From a virus, in IMG/VR virus record IMGVR_UViG_3300044712_000368, positions 1 to 39,569 of that record: a stretch of 39,569 bases of DNA; one strand, written 5' to 3'. The notes beneath the pieces are model-generated. The model ran no database searches. It saw only the letters and a program-made list of their open reading frames with translations, and was not told where the DNA came from. A program made the position numbers and the translations under genes. Each line of letters starts with the position of its first letter. The first letter of the stretch is position 1. Below, in pieces: positions 14,363 through 22,505 of this stretch.

Positions 14363-15753
14363 TCCAATCCATCCGCAACCTGTTCGTTCCGTCGCGCAAC
14401 ATCACGCTGCGTCAAGAGCCAACCCCGCTTTCGTCAACGGCAACCGCCACAACGATTCAGAACGCATTGCGAGCCGCCGAACAGGGCGACACGCGGCAGC
14501 TATTCACGCTTTACCGTGACATATTCGGCGGCCAAGGCCATGTCATGTCCGAACTGAACAAGCGAAAGATGGCCGTGCTTTCTGAGCAATGGAACGTGAT
14601 CCCGGTGGACAAGTCGAAACCGGACGATGTGAAAGCCGCTGAGTCATGCAAAGAGATGGTCAAGATAGCTGACGGCTGGATGAATTGCATGAACGTGCTG
14701 ATGGACGCCACGCTCTGGCCGGTTGTGGTTGGAGAAAAGATTTTCCGCCCGGTGAACAAAGGCGAAACTGATTTGCCATTGCGCTTCACATTTTCTTACC
14801 TACACCAAATCAATCCGCAGTTGCTTTGCTTCAATCCCGGTTGGGGCTATGGCGATGACGCGCCGATTGACCAATGGGAATCACAGGTGCGATTGTTCCC
14901 GGTGAATGATCGCGGGTTTACTTTCTTCTCGCTGGCCGATGCCAAGTTCCTGGAGCAAGACAGGCACATGGTTTATCGTGGTCACACTCAATCTGGCCGG
15001 GACTGCTGGGGCGGGCCGATGCGGGCAATCCTTGGCTGGTGGTTTCTTGCGGAGTGCGGGCGAGACTGGTTTGGAAGATTCATGGAACGCTACGGCTCGC
15101 CGTTCGTAGTGGGAAAGATTGACGCGAAGAATCCAACGGCGGTCACGTTCATGCAAACTGCCTTTGCTGAGGCAACCAAGATTGGCGGCATGGTGATTGA
15201 CCACGGGAGCGAGGTTCAACTTGTCAGCGCGGCCAGCGCGGCGAATGAGCAAGCTTACCAATCGTTCCTTGAAGTGTGCCACCGTGAGATTAGCAAAATC
15301 ATATTAGGTCAAACCCTTAGCGCGGACAGCCAGCCAACTGGCCTAGGTTCAAGCGTTGGGAAACTTCATTCCGATGTGCGCGAGGACATCAAAAAGTATG
15401 ACCGCCTGTGCTTGGGAAACGCGATTGAGCGGCAAATCTTCGCGCAGTTCCTTAAGCTAAACGCCATTCGCGGTCGCGTGCCGAAGATTGTTTGGGGCGG
15501 ATTGGAGGCGGAAGATTCGCAGGCCATGGGCAACCTGCTTGTGAGTTTGAACACGGCTGGATTGCAGCCAACTGATGACGCCCTTGAAGGCATCGGTGAA
15601 AAGATTGGCTTCCCGATTGAGCGCAAAGAAGCACCGGAGAAAGAAGTTCCGGATAAAATCATTGGAAAGGATGGCGTTATTATTCCGAATCCGGCGAAGG
15701 AAAAAGAAATGCCTGATACGGAAGATGACGCGGAAGAAGTTAAAACCGAATGA
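14350..15753 (+). CDS. Portal protein (Mu gp29-like, DUF935)
   Basis: 467 residues. DUF935 features: an N-terminal LYRDIFGGQGHVMSELNKRK, a helix with DGWMNCMNVLMDA, the stem region GGPMRAILGWWFLAECGRDWFGRFMERYGSPFVVGK, SKIILGQTLSADSQPTGLGSS and LHSDVREDIKKYD, as in Mu gp29 and relatives. It forms the dodecameric DNA gate at the head vertex. The last 60 residues are acidic/Lys-rich and probably disordered. AAGGAG precedes ATG 14350. Confidence 0.93.
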   Translation: MPNLIQSIRNLFVPSRNITLRQEPTPLSSTATATTIQNALRAAEQGDTRQLFTLYRDIFGGQGHVMSELNKRKMAVLSEQWNVIPVDKSKPDDVKAAESCKEMVKIADGWMNCMNVLMDATLWPVVVGEKIFRPVNKGETDLPLRFTFSYLHQINPQLLCFNPGWGYGDDAPIDQWESQVRLFPVNDRGFTFFSLADAKFLEQDRHMVYRGHTQSGRDCWGGPMRAILGWWFLAECGRDWFGRFMERYGSPFVVGKIDAKNPTAVTFMQTAFAEATKIGGMVIDHGSEVQLVSAASAANEQAYQSFLEVCHREISKIILGQTLSADSQPTGLGSSVGKLHSDVREDIKKYDRLCLGNAIERQIFAQFLKLNAIRGRVPKIVWGGLEAEDSQAMGNLLVSLNTAGLQPTDDALEGIGEKIGFPIERKEAPEKEVPDKIIGKDGVIIPNPAKEKEMPDTEDDAEEVKTE

Positions 15754-15938
15754 AAAACAACCGAAACGGATTTCCAGTTAAGCCTTGCCCGATGTGTAGA
15801 AGCACAAATATAACCATCGGAAACCTGTGGGGTGAAGCGGCTGTTGTAATGTGCCTTGGGCTAAAAGGAAAATGCGAACACGTTGGAGAGGTCTGCAAAA
15901 CAAAGTCACTGGCAATCAGAAAATGGAACGTGCGATAA
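15750..15938 (+). CDS. Lar-like restriction-alleviation zinc ribbon
   Basis: Sixty-two residues, ATGA overlap. KPCPMCRSTNITI at the N-terminus, two further Cys (MCLGLKGKC) and an ending AIRKWNVR match the Lar restriction-alleviation family, whose members have CPxC, a second Cys pair and a terminal AxxxWN-x-R helix. Lar of Rac prophage modifies type I restriction; many family members are untested. Position between portal and glycosyltransferase is unusual for it. Confidence 0.75.
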   Translation: MKNNRNGFPVKPCPMCRSTNITIGNLWGEAAVVMCLGLKGKCEHVGEVCKTKSLAIRKWNVR

Positions 15939-15939
15939 A

Positions 15940-16608
15940 ATGAACATTGCCTACACAATCGGCGTTGGTGCGTTCCGGCCAATGGCAGAACTGGCCGCAG
16001 AACAAATGCGCCGTCACACCGGATGGCGCGTTGAAATCCTTGGCGATGAACATTACCAAGGGATTGCGGAGCGCGATGTTTGCATGACGCTGGACATTGA
16101 AAGTGGCGTTTTTGGATTCACTGGCGACCGTGGATGCTACTGGCTGAAATATCACGGCTTTGATTTCTTTCCTGATGCCGAACGGTTGCTGTACTTTGAC
16201 GCCGATTTGCTATGCGTTAAAGATTGGATTGTGCCGGACGTTGGATTTGGCGTGGTGCAAGATTGGATGACTGAGCAAGTTAAAGCCGAGTGCCGAAACT
16301 TGAAGATTCATCCACTTCATTATTTCAATGCTGGGTTGATGATTATCCATCGTGACTTGGCCGCGATATTCAAAGACACGCTCGCTCTGGGCCCAACCGG
16401 GTTTTGGGTTGACCAAGGCGCGGTGAATTGCGCGGTTGCCAATTCTGGAATAACGGAAACTTTACTAGACCGTAAGTTCAACCGCCTGATAAACGAAGCG
16501 CATTACGGAGAGATTGAAAATTATCCCGATACGGTTAACTGGCATTTTTTCAACTGCTATGACCAAGTTGACGCGCGAATGAAAGTGATGGAGTCGCTGA
16601 TAAAATGA
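15940..16608 (+). CDS. Glycosyltransferase, GT-A fold (GT8-like)
   Basis: 222 residues from ATG 15940, two bases after the previous stop. Features: N-terminal strand MNIAYTIGVG, LLYFDADLLCVKDW (83-96) with the metal-binding DxD at 87/89, YFNAGLMIIH (128-137) and a DQGAVNCAV segment, the order found in GT8 and related galactosyl/glucosyltransferases. It should move a sugar from a nucleotide donor to an unknown acceptor. The location inside the head operon suggests a virion protein or host surface glycan as acceptor. The family call is good; substrate cannot be read from sequence. Confidence 0.82.
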   Translation: MNIAYTIGVGAFRPMAELAAEQMRRHTGWRVEILGDEHYQGIAERDVCMTLDIESGVFGFTGDRGCYWLKYHGFDFFPDAERLLYFDADLLCVKDWIVPDVGFGVVQDWMTEQVKAECRNLKIHPLHYFNAGLMIIHRDLAAIFKDTLALGPTGFWVDQGAVNCAVANSGITETLLDRKFNRLINEAHYGEIENYPDTVNWHFFNCYDQVDARMKVMESLIK

Positions 16609-17507
16609 TTAACCTGCGAATCAGCAAAGACACGGCTAGCAACACGCTGCGAAGCTTTCTAGTGAAGGCCAAGCATCTGGCTCCGGTCTATGCCGCCGGG
16701 GCATCGGCCTGCGCGGTCGCGCTCGACGACCATCTGCGTAAGTTGCAAGCTCGCGGAAACAAGATGGGCTGGCCTCCGCGCAATTTCTTTCACGGAGGGC
16801 CGGATTCGGTGAATAAAAATATCCGCATTACGCAACTGACAGACAGTGGTGCGGTGGTTGCCATTGACGATTACCGATTCCACCATCGGATTACAGGCGG
16901 AACGGTGCGCCCAAAAAACGCTGGTGCGCTGGCAATCCCAATGACTGGAATTGCGTATCATGTGACTTCGCCATTGCGCCAGAACTGGCCGGGATTGAAG
17001 ATTGCTGGCGGTAAACTGTTGGCTGGCGGCGTTCCTCAATACGGATTGGCGCAATCGGTGACGCACAAACCCAAGCCGGAAGAAAAGCCTGATGGCCGTG
17101 TTATCGGGCCAAAGGTCTTGCGAGCCGTGCGGGACGCCGTTGCCGCACAGTTCGGCCTTGCGCCTGGAGCCACGCCCAAGAGCATTGCCGCGCTGACAGG
17201 CTCAAAGGCTAAGGCAAGCTCGCGCAAAGGCTCTACGGCCAAGCCAGAGGCCGCCGTGAAGCCTTCCCGCGACAAGTATTTTGCGCCGTCCAAGGCCGGG
17301 ACAGGTGCAAAAGACAAATACACCATCAAACCAACCGCCAAGCGCACGGTTGCCCAAGTGAAATCACGCGGGATTATTCGCGGCACTCGCTTTGTGAAGT
17401 CACAAAGCTGGACGGTTAAGACAGCAAGCGGAACCGGGACGGGTGGTGGAGGTGGTGGTGGAGGTGGTGGAAAAAAGAAGCGGAAGAAAAAGAAATCAAG
17501 ATTATAA
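16605..17507 (+). CDS. Virion morphogenesis-like protein with Gly/Lys tail
   Basis: 300 residues, ATGA overlap. The first ~140 residues include HHRITGGTVRPKNAGALAIP, which resembles the core of phage virion-morphogenesis (Mu gpG-like) proteins where H-x-x-x-GG-x-I/V-x-PK-x-A-x-x-L-x-IP is typical. The rest is Ala/Lys/Ser-rich and low complexity, ending in ten Gly and a run of Lys/Arg. Its place between portal and protease fits a head-completion role. The tail is highly basic and may contact DNA. The family link is tentative. Confidence 0.65.
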   Translation: MINLRISKDTASNTLRSFLVKAKHLAPVYAAGASACAVALDDHLRKLQARGNKMGWPPRNFFHGGPDSVNKNIRITQLTDSGAVVAIDDYRFHHRITGGTVRPKNAGALAIPMTGIAYHVTSPLRQNWPGLKIAGGKLLAGGVPQYGLAQSVTHKPKPEEKPDGRVIGPKVLRAVRDAVAAQFGLAPGATPKSIAALTGSKAKASSRKGSTAKPEAAVKPSRDKYFAPSKAGTGAKDKYTIKPTAKRTVAQVKSRGIIRGTRFVKSQSWTVKTASGTGTGGGGGGGGGGKKKRKKKKSRL

Positions 17508-17511
17508 AGAT

Positions 17512-17706
17512 ATGATAGAAAAACCATTGATTACCCGCAAGGAACTGAGCGAGCGCATAAATCTTTCAACCGCTGTTATAGCTAGAAACGAAAAAACTTT
17601 AGGGCTTTCCAACTGCAAAGTTGTGGTAAATAAGCGCGTGATTCTTTACCGGGCAAACGAAGCGTTACGAATTGCCGGAATAACAACCAGCAATAATTCA
17701 AGGTAA
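17512..17706 (+). CDS. Excisionase/MerR-like helix-turn-helix protein
   Basis: Sixty-four residues from ATG 17512. LITRKELSERINLSTAVIARNEKTLGL is a winged-helix start of the excisionase/AlpA type (recognition of a helix-turn-helix then a KRVILYRANEAL wing and helix). It lies in the head module, where a regulator is unexpected. It could control late genes or be an inserted regulatory gene. No integrase gene accompanies it. Confidence 0.68.
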   Translation: MIEKPLITRKELSERINLSTAVIARNEKTLGLSNCKVVVNKRVILYRANEALRIAGITTSNNSR

Positions 17707-17755
17707 CTTGCCACAAGTAAATCAAAGTAGTTTCTTCTTTCGCTAGGTTTTCAGA

Positions 17756-19186
17756 TTGTTTTCGCTTTACGTTTCACTCGTGGCAAAGAGTGCAAGTGCA
17801 GTTGAGTTTGAAAAGATAGTCGCTTTCAAAGCGATTAAAAACTCTGCGCTTGATTCAAAGACACTTCCGACGCGGCTCAAGATTCTCAACTGGGGAGTCA
17901 ATCAAACGGTAATCGGGCCGGTCACGGTTGACGCTACATCCGCTTCGATGATTCCGCTTTCGCAGGACTCCAAAGGCTTCAAAGAAATCGCGATTGATTT
18001 TGAGCATAACACTGTTCCAGGCTCTCTGGAATACAACCGCACGAATGAACCTCGCCCGGTTGCCGGTTACGGCACGCCTGAAATCGTAACCGATGACGGA
18101 ATTTACCTTGAAAACATCCGCTGGACGCCCGAAGGCGAGCGGATGGCATTGAATTTTTCTGATCTATCGCCAGCCCTGATAACCGAACCCAACACGGGAG
18201 CGGTCACATTTATTCATAGCGTTGCGCTCTGCCGGAACGGGGCAGTTGACGGGCTGACGTTTCATTCTGCGACGCTGAAAGACGCGGAGCTTATCGCGCT
18301 CGCGGCCAAAAAGGTTGTAATGACCAAAGGCAGCGGCCAGCGAGTCGAAAAAGGCGATGAAGTTGTGCCACTCGAAAAGAGCGAGCAAGCCAAAGAGGAC
18401 GGGATGGCCAATTACAAGGCTTTCCCGGCTTGGGAATTGGTGCGAGTAGAGCCAAGCGAAGTCCCTCGCGGTTCAAGCGGGAAACCCAATGACCTTTCAT
18501 GGCCTGACCGCTGGCGCATGGCCGGAGGAAGGCTATTTAGCGGACGGATGATTGCCAACAAGCTGGACGAAATCTGGTCAAAGCTTGGCGATTCAGACGA
18601 ATTTGATGACGCGGTTGACAGCGACGTTCCGCCGTTTGCGTACAATTCCGGATATGGCTGGATGGAAGTGGACGCCGAAACCTGCAAGGAGCTTGGAGTT
18701 CGGCGCACCATTCGCGGAAAACAATCTGACAAGAAAATGCCGCCGGTAAGCCTGCGGAATTTTTCTGCGGAAGAAACAAACAACACAGGAGAACAAAATA
18801 TGGCTGAAAATAACACGCAGGCGATTCCCGACGTGAAGGCGGAAATTGCTAACGCGGTTGCTCCGTTGGTGGAGCAGTTGAAAACCTTCTCGGCTGAAAT
18901 CGCCAGTCTTAAATCCGCGCAGGCCGCTTCGGTTGCCGCCGGGGAAAAGATTGAGCGCGAAAACATCATCGCCCAGGCCACGAAGGACGGGAAAATCATC
19001 CCGCTTTCCGCCGAGTCGCTGAACGCCCTGAGCGTTCCCGCGCTCAAGGAAATGGTTGGCAACCTGAAAGCCGGTGCCGTGACACTCACCGCGTCTAGTG
19101 GCGCGACGGCTGGCAATGCCAATATGTCCGCGATTGACCGCGTGAAAGCGGCCAATGCCCAGGCGTACGCTCAAATCCGCAAGTAA
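17756..19186 (+). CDS. Mu I-like head maturation protease with internal scaffold
   Basis: 476 residues. The N-terminal ~200 match Mu I-type protease/scaffold proteins (IDFEHNTVPGS, PRPVAGYGTPEIV, YLENIRWTPEGERM, FSDLSPALI, HSVALCRNGAVDGL). Residues about 222-330 are an inserted domain (FPAWELVRVEP, WPDRWRMAGGRLFS). Residues 349-476 form a separate helical scaffold region that has its own start at 18800. The annotated start is TTG 17756; GTG 17780 is an alternative and neither has a strong ribosome site. The protein should process head proteins and guide capsid assembly; the capsid gene follows. Confidence 0.88.
   Translation: MFSLYVSLVAKSASAVEFEKIVAFKAIKNSALDSKTLPTRLKILNWGVNQTVIGPVTVDATSASMIPLSQDSKGFKEIAIDFEHNTVPGSLEYNRTNEPRPVAGYGTPEIVTDDGIYLENIRWTPEGERMALNFSDLSPALITEPNTGAVTFIHSVALCRNGAVDGLTFHSATLKDAELIALAAKKVVMTKGSGQRVEKGDEVVPLEKSEQAKEDGMANYKAFPAWELVRVEPSEVPRGSSGKPNDLSWPDRWRMAGGRLFSGRMIANKLDEIWSKLGDSDEFDDAVDSDVPPFAYNSGYGWMEVDAETCKELGVRRTIRGKQSDKKMPPVSLRNFSAEETNNTGEQNMAENNTQAIPDVKAEIANAVAPLVEQLKTFSAEIASLKSAQAASVAAGEKIERENIIAQATKDGKIIPLSAESLNALSVPALKEMVGNLKAGAVTLTASSGATAGNANMSAIDRVKAANAQAYAQIRK
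18800..19186 (+). CDS. Internal in-frame scaffold protein (Mu gpZ-like)
   Basis: Within the protease gene, ATG 18800 in the same frame is preceded by GGAG at a normal distance, in the same context used by real genes here. It would yield a 128-residue protein starting MAENNTQAI, rich in Ala/Glu helices (AEIANAVAPLVEQLKTF) and ending at the shared stop. Mu makes its scaffold gpZ from an internal start in gene I, so a nested scaffold is expected. This is inference from ribosome site and family precedent. Confidence 0.7.
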   Translation: MAENNTQAIPDVKAEIANAVAPLVEQLKTFSAEIASLKSAQAASVAAGEKIERENIIAQATKDGKIIPLSAESLNALSVPALKEMVGNLKAGAVTLTASSGATAGNANMSAIDRVKAANAQAYAQIRK

Positions 19187-19201
19187 ACAGAAAGGAACAA
19201 T

Positions 19202-20140
19202 ATGGCTGTCTTGAACTTAGTTGACATTTTGGCCCGCACGAACGCTGACCCGATCAAAGGTTTGGTTGAGGACGTTCTGACTATGGCTCCGGAATTCATG
19301 GTTGTCCCGGCAACCCCTCGCGCAGGCACTTCCTACCGTGTCACTCGCCGCACGGGTTATCCGTCCGGTGGTTTTCGCGCCGTGAACGATGCGAACGCTC
19401 CGGGGAAATCCACCTACGTCCAGAGCATCAAGGAAATGTTTTTCCTCGATTACCCGCTGCAAATTGATGAGGCGATTGTCCAGGCCGACGACGGTTCGGC
19501 GGGCGACCTGCTGACCCAGGAACAGCGTGGGGCTTTCGAGTCCATGATGATGGACGTTGGCTCGCAGTTCTACTACGGGACTGACTCTGACGCGGCTGGT
19601 TTCGCTGGCCTGAAATCGCAATGCGTTTACTCGCTGGCGGCTGGCAGCACTACCAACACGACTAGCGCGTATCTGGTATGGCTTGACGAGCGCGGAGTTC
19701 GCTTCGACGTTGGCCGCAGCGGCAACCTGTCCTTGGCCCCGTGGTCCACTCAGGTGGTTTCCGTTAACAGCGGAAATCAGCGGGCGTATGTGTCGAACCT
19801 TTCCGGTTACATCGGGCTTTCCGTTTCATCGGAATACTCGGTTTACCGCGTCAAGGGCATTGACATGACCAGCAAGCTGACCGACGCGCTCGGTCTGACC
19901 CTGCTGGCGCAAGTTCCGATGGCTCGCCGCAATAACCTGCGCTGGTTCATGAACAGGACGGCTCACACTTCGCTGCAACTTTCCCGCAGCGTTACCACTT
20001 ATGTTGGCGCAGGCGCGGATGGTTCACCGGCGTCAGCTCCGGCCCCGACTACGCTCGGCGGTGTGCCTATCACTGTGACGGATTCGCTGGTGGACACTGA
20101 AACCGCCGTGAATACATCTGGCCCTGGCCTTGGTGAATAA
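19202..20140 (+). CDS. Major capsid protein
   Basis: 312 residues directly after protease/scaffold, with AAAGGAA before ATG 19202. GLVEDVL, RRTGYPSGGFRAVNDANAPGKS (an E-loop-like stretch), LDYPLQIDEAIVQAD, ESMMMDVGSQFYYGT and AGFAGLKSQ are a pattern of HK97-fold coat proteins annotated in many tailed phages. The C-terminus has strands and the P-domain-like end. Position, size and motifs agree. It forms the icosahedral shell. Confidence 0.9.
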   Translation: MAVLNLVDILARTNADPIKGLVEDVLTMAPEFMVVPATPRAGTSYRVTRRTGYPSGGFRAVNDANAPGKSTYVQSIKEMFFLDYPLQIDEAIVQADDGSAGDLLTQEQRGAFESMMMDVGSQFYYGTDSDAAGFAGLKSQCVYSLAAGSTTNTTSAYLVWLDERGVRFDVGRSGNLSLAPWSTQVVSVNSGNQRAYVSNLSGYIGLSVSSEYSVYRVKGIDMTSKLTDALGLTLLAQVPMARRNNLRWFMNRTAHTSLQLSRSVTTYVGAGADGSPASAPAPTTLGGVPITVTDSLVDTETAVNTSGPGLGE

Positions 20141-20167
20141 CAATCAATCTGAAAGGAAAACAAACTT

Positions 20168-20623
20168 ATGGCTGGTACTGCACAACTTCCCTATAACGCC
20201 CGCACTTTGCGGGACAACACGTTCTACTCGACCTGGGCCTTGCCGGTTGCGGCTAACACCGCAAATTCGGCTGTGTTCGATCTGGCTACGGCGGCTCCCT
20301 ACGCTATCACGGAGGGCATCGTTTTGCACATTTCGACGGCAACGGCTACGAGTACGGCGAATAGCAAAAACATCAACATTCGGCTGATGGACAGCGCGGA
20401 CAACGTGACCTTTGCGAACGTCTGCCTTAGTTCCGTTGGCGGTTTGAACACTGGTGCGCCGGTCTTGCGCGTCGTGGACAACGGCGGCGCGAATACACTG
20501 GCCGGGACTGCGACCGTGGCTTTGCCTCGGCACATCCGCCGGTACATCAAGCTCGCGGCTCTGGGCGAAGCCAATGGCGGTGACGCCAGCGGAAGCAACG
20601 CCACGGCGCGGCTGCTTTTCTAA
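20168..20623 (+). CDS. Putative capsid-associated (decoration-like) protein
   Basis: 151 residues, beta-rich, with SADNVTFANV and RHIRRYIKLAAL in the pattern of small phage virion proteins that follow the coat gene. AAAGGAAA precedes ATG 20168. A strong intrinsic terminator follows its stop, so the transcript with the capsid gene may be produced in excess. Head decoration is likely from position, not proven. Confidence 0.65.
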   Translation: MAGTAQLPYNARTLRDNTFYSTWALPVAANTANSAVFDLATAAPYAITEGIVLHISTATATSTANSKNINIRLMDSADNVTFANVCLSSVGGLNTGAPVLRVVDNGGANTLAGTATVALPRHIRRYIKLAALGEANGGDASGSNATARLLF

Positions 20624-20645
20624 GCGCGACACACACGATGCAACT

Positions 20646-20681
20646 GGGCGGCGGGGTTTTTGGTTTCCTCGCCGCCCTTTC
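20646..20681 (+). terminator. Intrinsic terminator after capsid genes
   Basis: GGGCGGCGGGG (20646-20656) pairs with CCTCGCCGCCC (20667-20677) in an 11-bp stem with one G-T pair, loop TTTTTGGTTT, followed by TTTC. It lies just after the decoration-like gene and would cut down transcription into the downstream genes, giving more coat protein than connector and fibre proteins. Confidence 0.8.
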
Positions 20682-20695
20682 AAAACCAATAAAAT

Positions 20696-21163
20696 ATGAA
20701 AAACTTTTTTGCTTTCCTGCTTTGTTCTTTCACTTTGATTGCGGCGGATTCAACCGTCAGCACCACGGCCCCGCAGACCACTGACGGCGGTTATGAGTTG
20801 GCTATCCGCCAAGCCTACACCATCCACAACATCAAGCAGAAGATTTCCGATTACACTTTGGGGACTACGGTTTCCAACGTGCTATCCAAGCCAACCGGAC
20901 TCGGCACGAATTACTGGTCAACTCAGGACGCGCTTTATCACACGGTCAACATCATCACAACGAATACCACTACGAATGTAACGGTTACGCTTTCTCGTTC
21001 GCTTGATGCTGTGAACTGGACTCCTTGGAGTACCAATACAATCACGGCTGACACGGTGACAGAAGCAACATGCACAGGGGCTTTTATGTATTTGCACGCG
21101 CGCATATCGCACGCAGGAGCAACCAACGGTTCGGTAAATGTTCTGTATTACGGTAAACGGTAA
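20696..21163 (+). CDS. Exported beta-rich protein
   Basis: 155 residues. The first ~17 (MKNFFAFLLCSFTLIAA) are a Sec signal peptide with cleavage near IAA/D. The mature part is Thr/Asn-rich and beta (TTNTTTNVTVTLSRSLD), like a small adhesin-type domain. Signal peptides are rare for virion proteins. It lies between the capsid terminator and a methyltransferase-glycosyltransferase gene. It might be a virion or host-surface protein; unknown. Confidence 0.7.
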   Translation: MKNFFAFLLCSFTLIAADSTVSTTAPQTTDGGYELAIRQAYTIHNIKQKISDYTLGTTVSNVLSKPTGLGTNYWSTQDALYHTVNIITTNTTTNVTVTLSRSLDAVNWTPWSTNTITADTVTEATCTGAFMYLHARISHAGATNGSVNVLYYGKR

Positions 21164-21187
21164 AAAACAAACAATGGAAAATGACAC

Positions 21188-22504
21188 ATGAGCGCACAAA
21201 ACCTGTACCAAGATTGGACGTTGCCGCCAGCTAGTGAGCGCGACGTGAAAGAAATCACAGACGGCGATTACAATTTGCCGCTGACGTTTGAACCTCAAAA
21301 CGTGCTGGACATCGGGGCGCACGTCGGCCTGTTCGCAGGCTGGGCAAGGCACACATGGCCGGGATGCAAAGTCACCAGCTATGAGCCGTGGCAAGAGAAC
21401 TGCGACTACTTCAAAAAGAATCTTTCGAATGATACGAATGTCACTTTGATTGAGGAAGCGTGTTTCCCGTCTGAATCCGTCGAGATTCACGAGGGGCTTA
21501 ACAGCTTCACGAATACTATTTTTCCGAAGGAACTTGGATACACCAAGCCTAACAGCGAACGCACTATCAAAGCCAGCATCCCGCAAGGCAAATTCGATTT
21601 CATCAAGCTTGATTGCGAGGGAGCGGAGGCCGACATACTGCCAAATCTTGACCTGAGCGAAACCAGAGCAATCGTGGTCGAGTGCCACAATGAGAAGCTG
21701 GCTTTCCGCGTTGACAAATACCTGAAATCATTGGGATTTGAACGCCTGATGAAAAAATATCATGGATACATGGACGTTCAGTTGTTGAAATTCGCACGCC
21801 CAGGCTCAAGCAATCCAATCCCGCAAAAACTCATGGTGTGCATCCCGGTTTATGGAGATGTATGCGGACACACTAGCCAATGCCTGATGCGGCTGATTCA
21901 AAATCCGCCAGTTGCGTTCATGTTGAACTATTGTTTGGGCGATTCCCTTGTTTCACGCGCCAGGAACACGCTTACAAACCAGTTTATGCGGTCTGACGCT
22001 ACGGATTTGCTGTTTATTGACTCCGATTTGATCTTTTCACCGGAGCAAATCCTGCGAATTGTCAACCATCCGGACGATGTTGTGGGCGGTTTATACCCGA
22101 AAAAGCAGGACAAAGAGAGCGTGGAATGGGTTTTGAACACGCACAAGGAGCTTCCCGAAAAGCGTGCGGACGGTTGCCAGCAAGTTGCGTACATCGGAAC
22201 CGGGTTTATCCGCGTGAAAAGGCACGTTTTCGAGGCCATGATTGAGCATTACGGAGATGAAATCACCTACAAAGATGACTGTTCCGAGTCAATCATGCAC
22301 GATTTATGGCCGGTTGGGACGTATCGCTATGAAGATGGCAGTCGCCGCTACCTTTCTGAGGATTGGTTCTTCTGCCAACGGTGGATGGACATGGGTGGAA
22401 AGATTTGGGCCGATACTAAAGTCGTACTGAAGCACGTTGGAACGGCAATCTTCCCGCTGAAATGCCAGGAGAAAAAGCTAATGGAAGATATGCCAAAGGA
22501 ATAA
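21188..22504 (+). CDS. FkbM-type methyltransferase fused to glycosyltransferase
   Basis: 438 residues, two enzymes in one chain. Residues ~30-205 are an FkbM methyltransferase: VLDIGAHVGLFAGW (39-52, SAM site), YEPWQENC (65-72), IKLDCEGAEADIL (139-151). Residues ~212-438 are a GT-A glycosyltransferase: LMVCIPVYGDVC (215-226), SRARNTL (256-262), FIDSDLIFSP (276-285, DxD-like metal site), then LSEDWFFCQRW and KVVLKHVGTAIFP. FkbM enzymes O-methylate sugars. So the pair could add a sugar and cap it by methylation. The place among head and fibre genes suggests a virion or surface glycan target, which is inference. Confidence 0.88.
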   Translation: MSAQNLYQDWTLPPASERDVKEITDGDYNLPLTFEPQNVLDIGAHVGLFAGWARHTWPGCKVTSYEPWQENCDYFKKNLSNDTNVTLIEEACFPSESVEIHEGLNSFTNTIFPKELGYTKPNSERTIKASIPQGKFDFIKLDCEGAEADILPNLDLSETRAIVVECHNEKLAFRVDKYLKSLGFERLMKKYHGYMDVQLLKFARPGSSNPIPQKLMVCIPVYGDVCGHTSQCLMRLIQNPPVAFMLNYCLGDSLVSRARNTLTNQFMRSDATDLLFIDSDLIFSPEQILRIVNHPDDVVGGLYPKKQDKESVEWVLNTHKELPEKRADGCQQVAYIGTGFIRVKRHVFEAMIEHYGDEITYKDDCSESIMHDLWPVGTYRYEDGSRRYLSEDWFFCQRWMDMGGKIWADTKVVLKHVGTAIFPLKCQEKKLMEDMPKE

Positions 22505-22505
22505 T

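Noticed and set aside
21487-21818. Several minus-strand frames inside the FkbM-glycosyltransferase gene
   Set aside because: They are shadows of a gene with clear motifs on the + strand.
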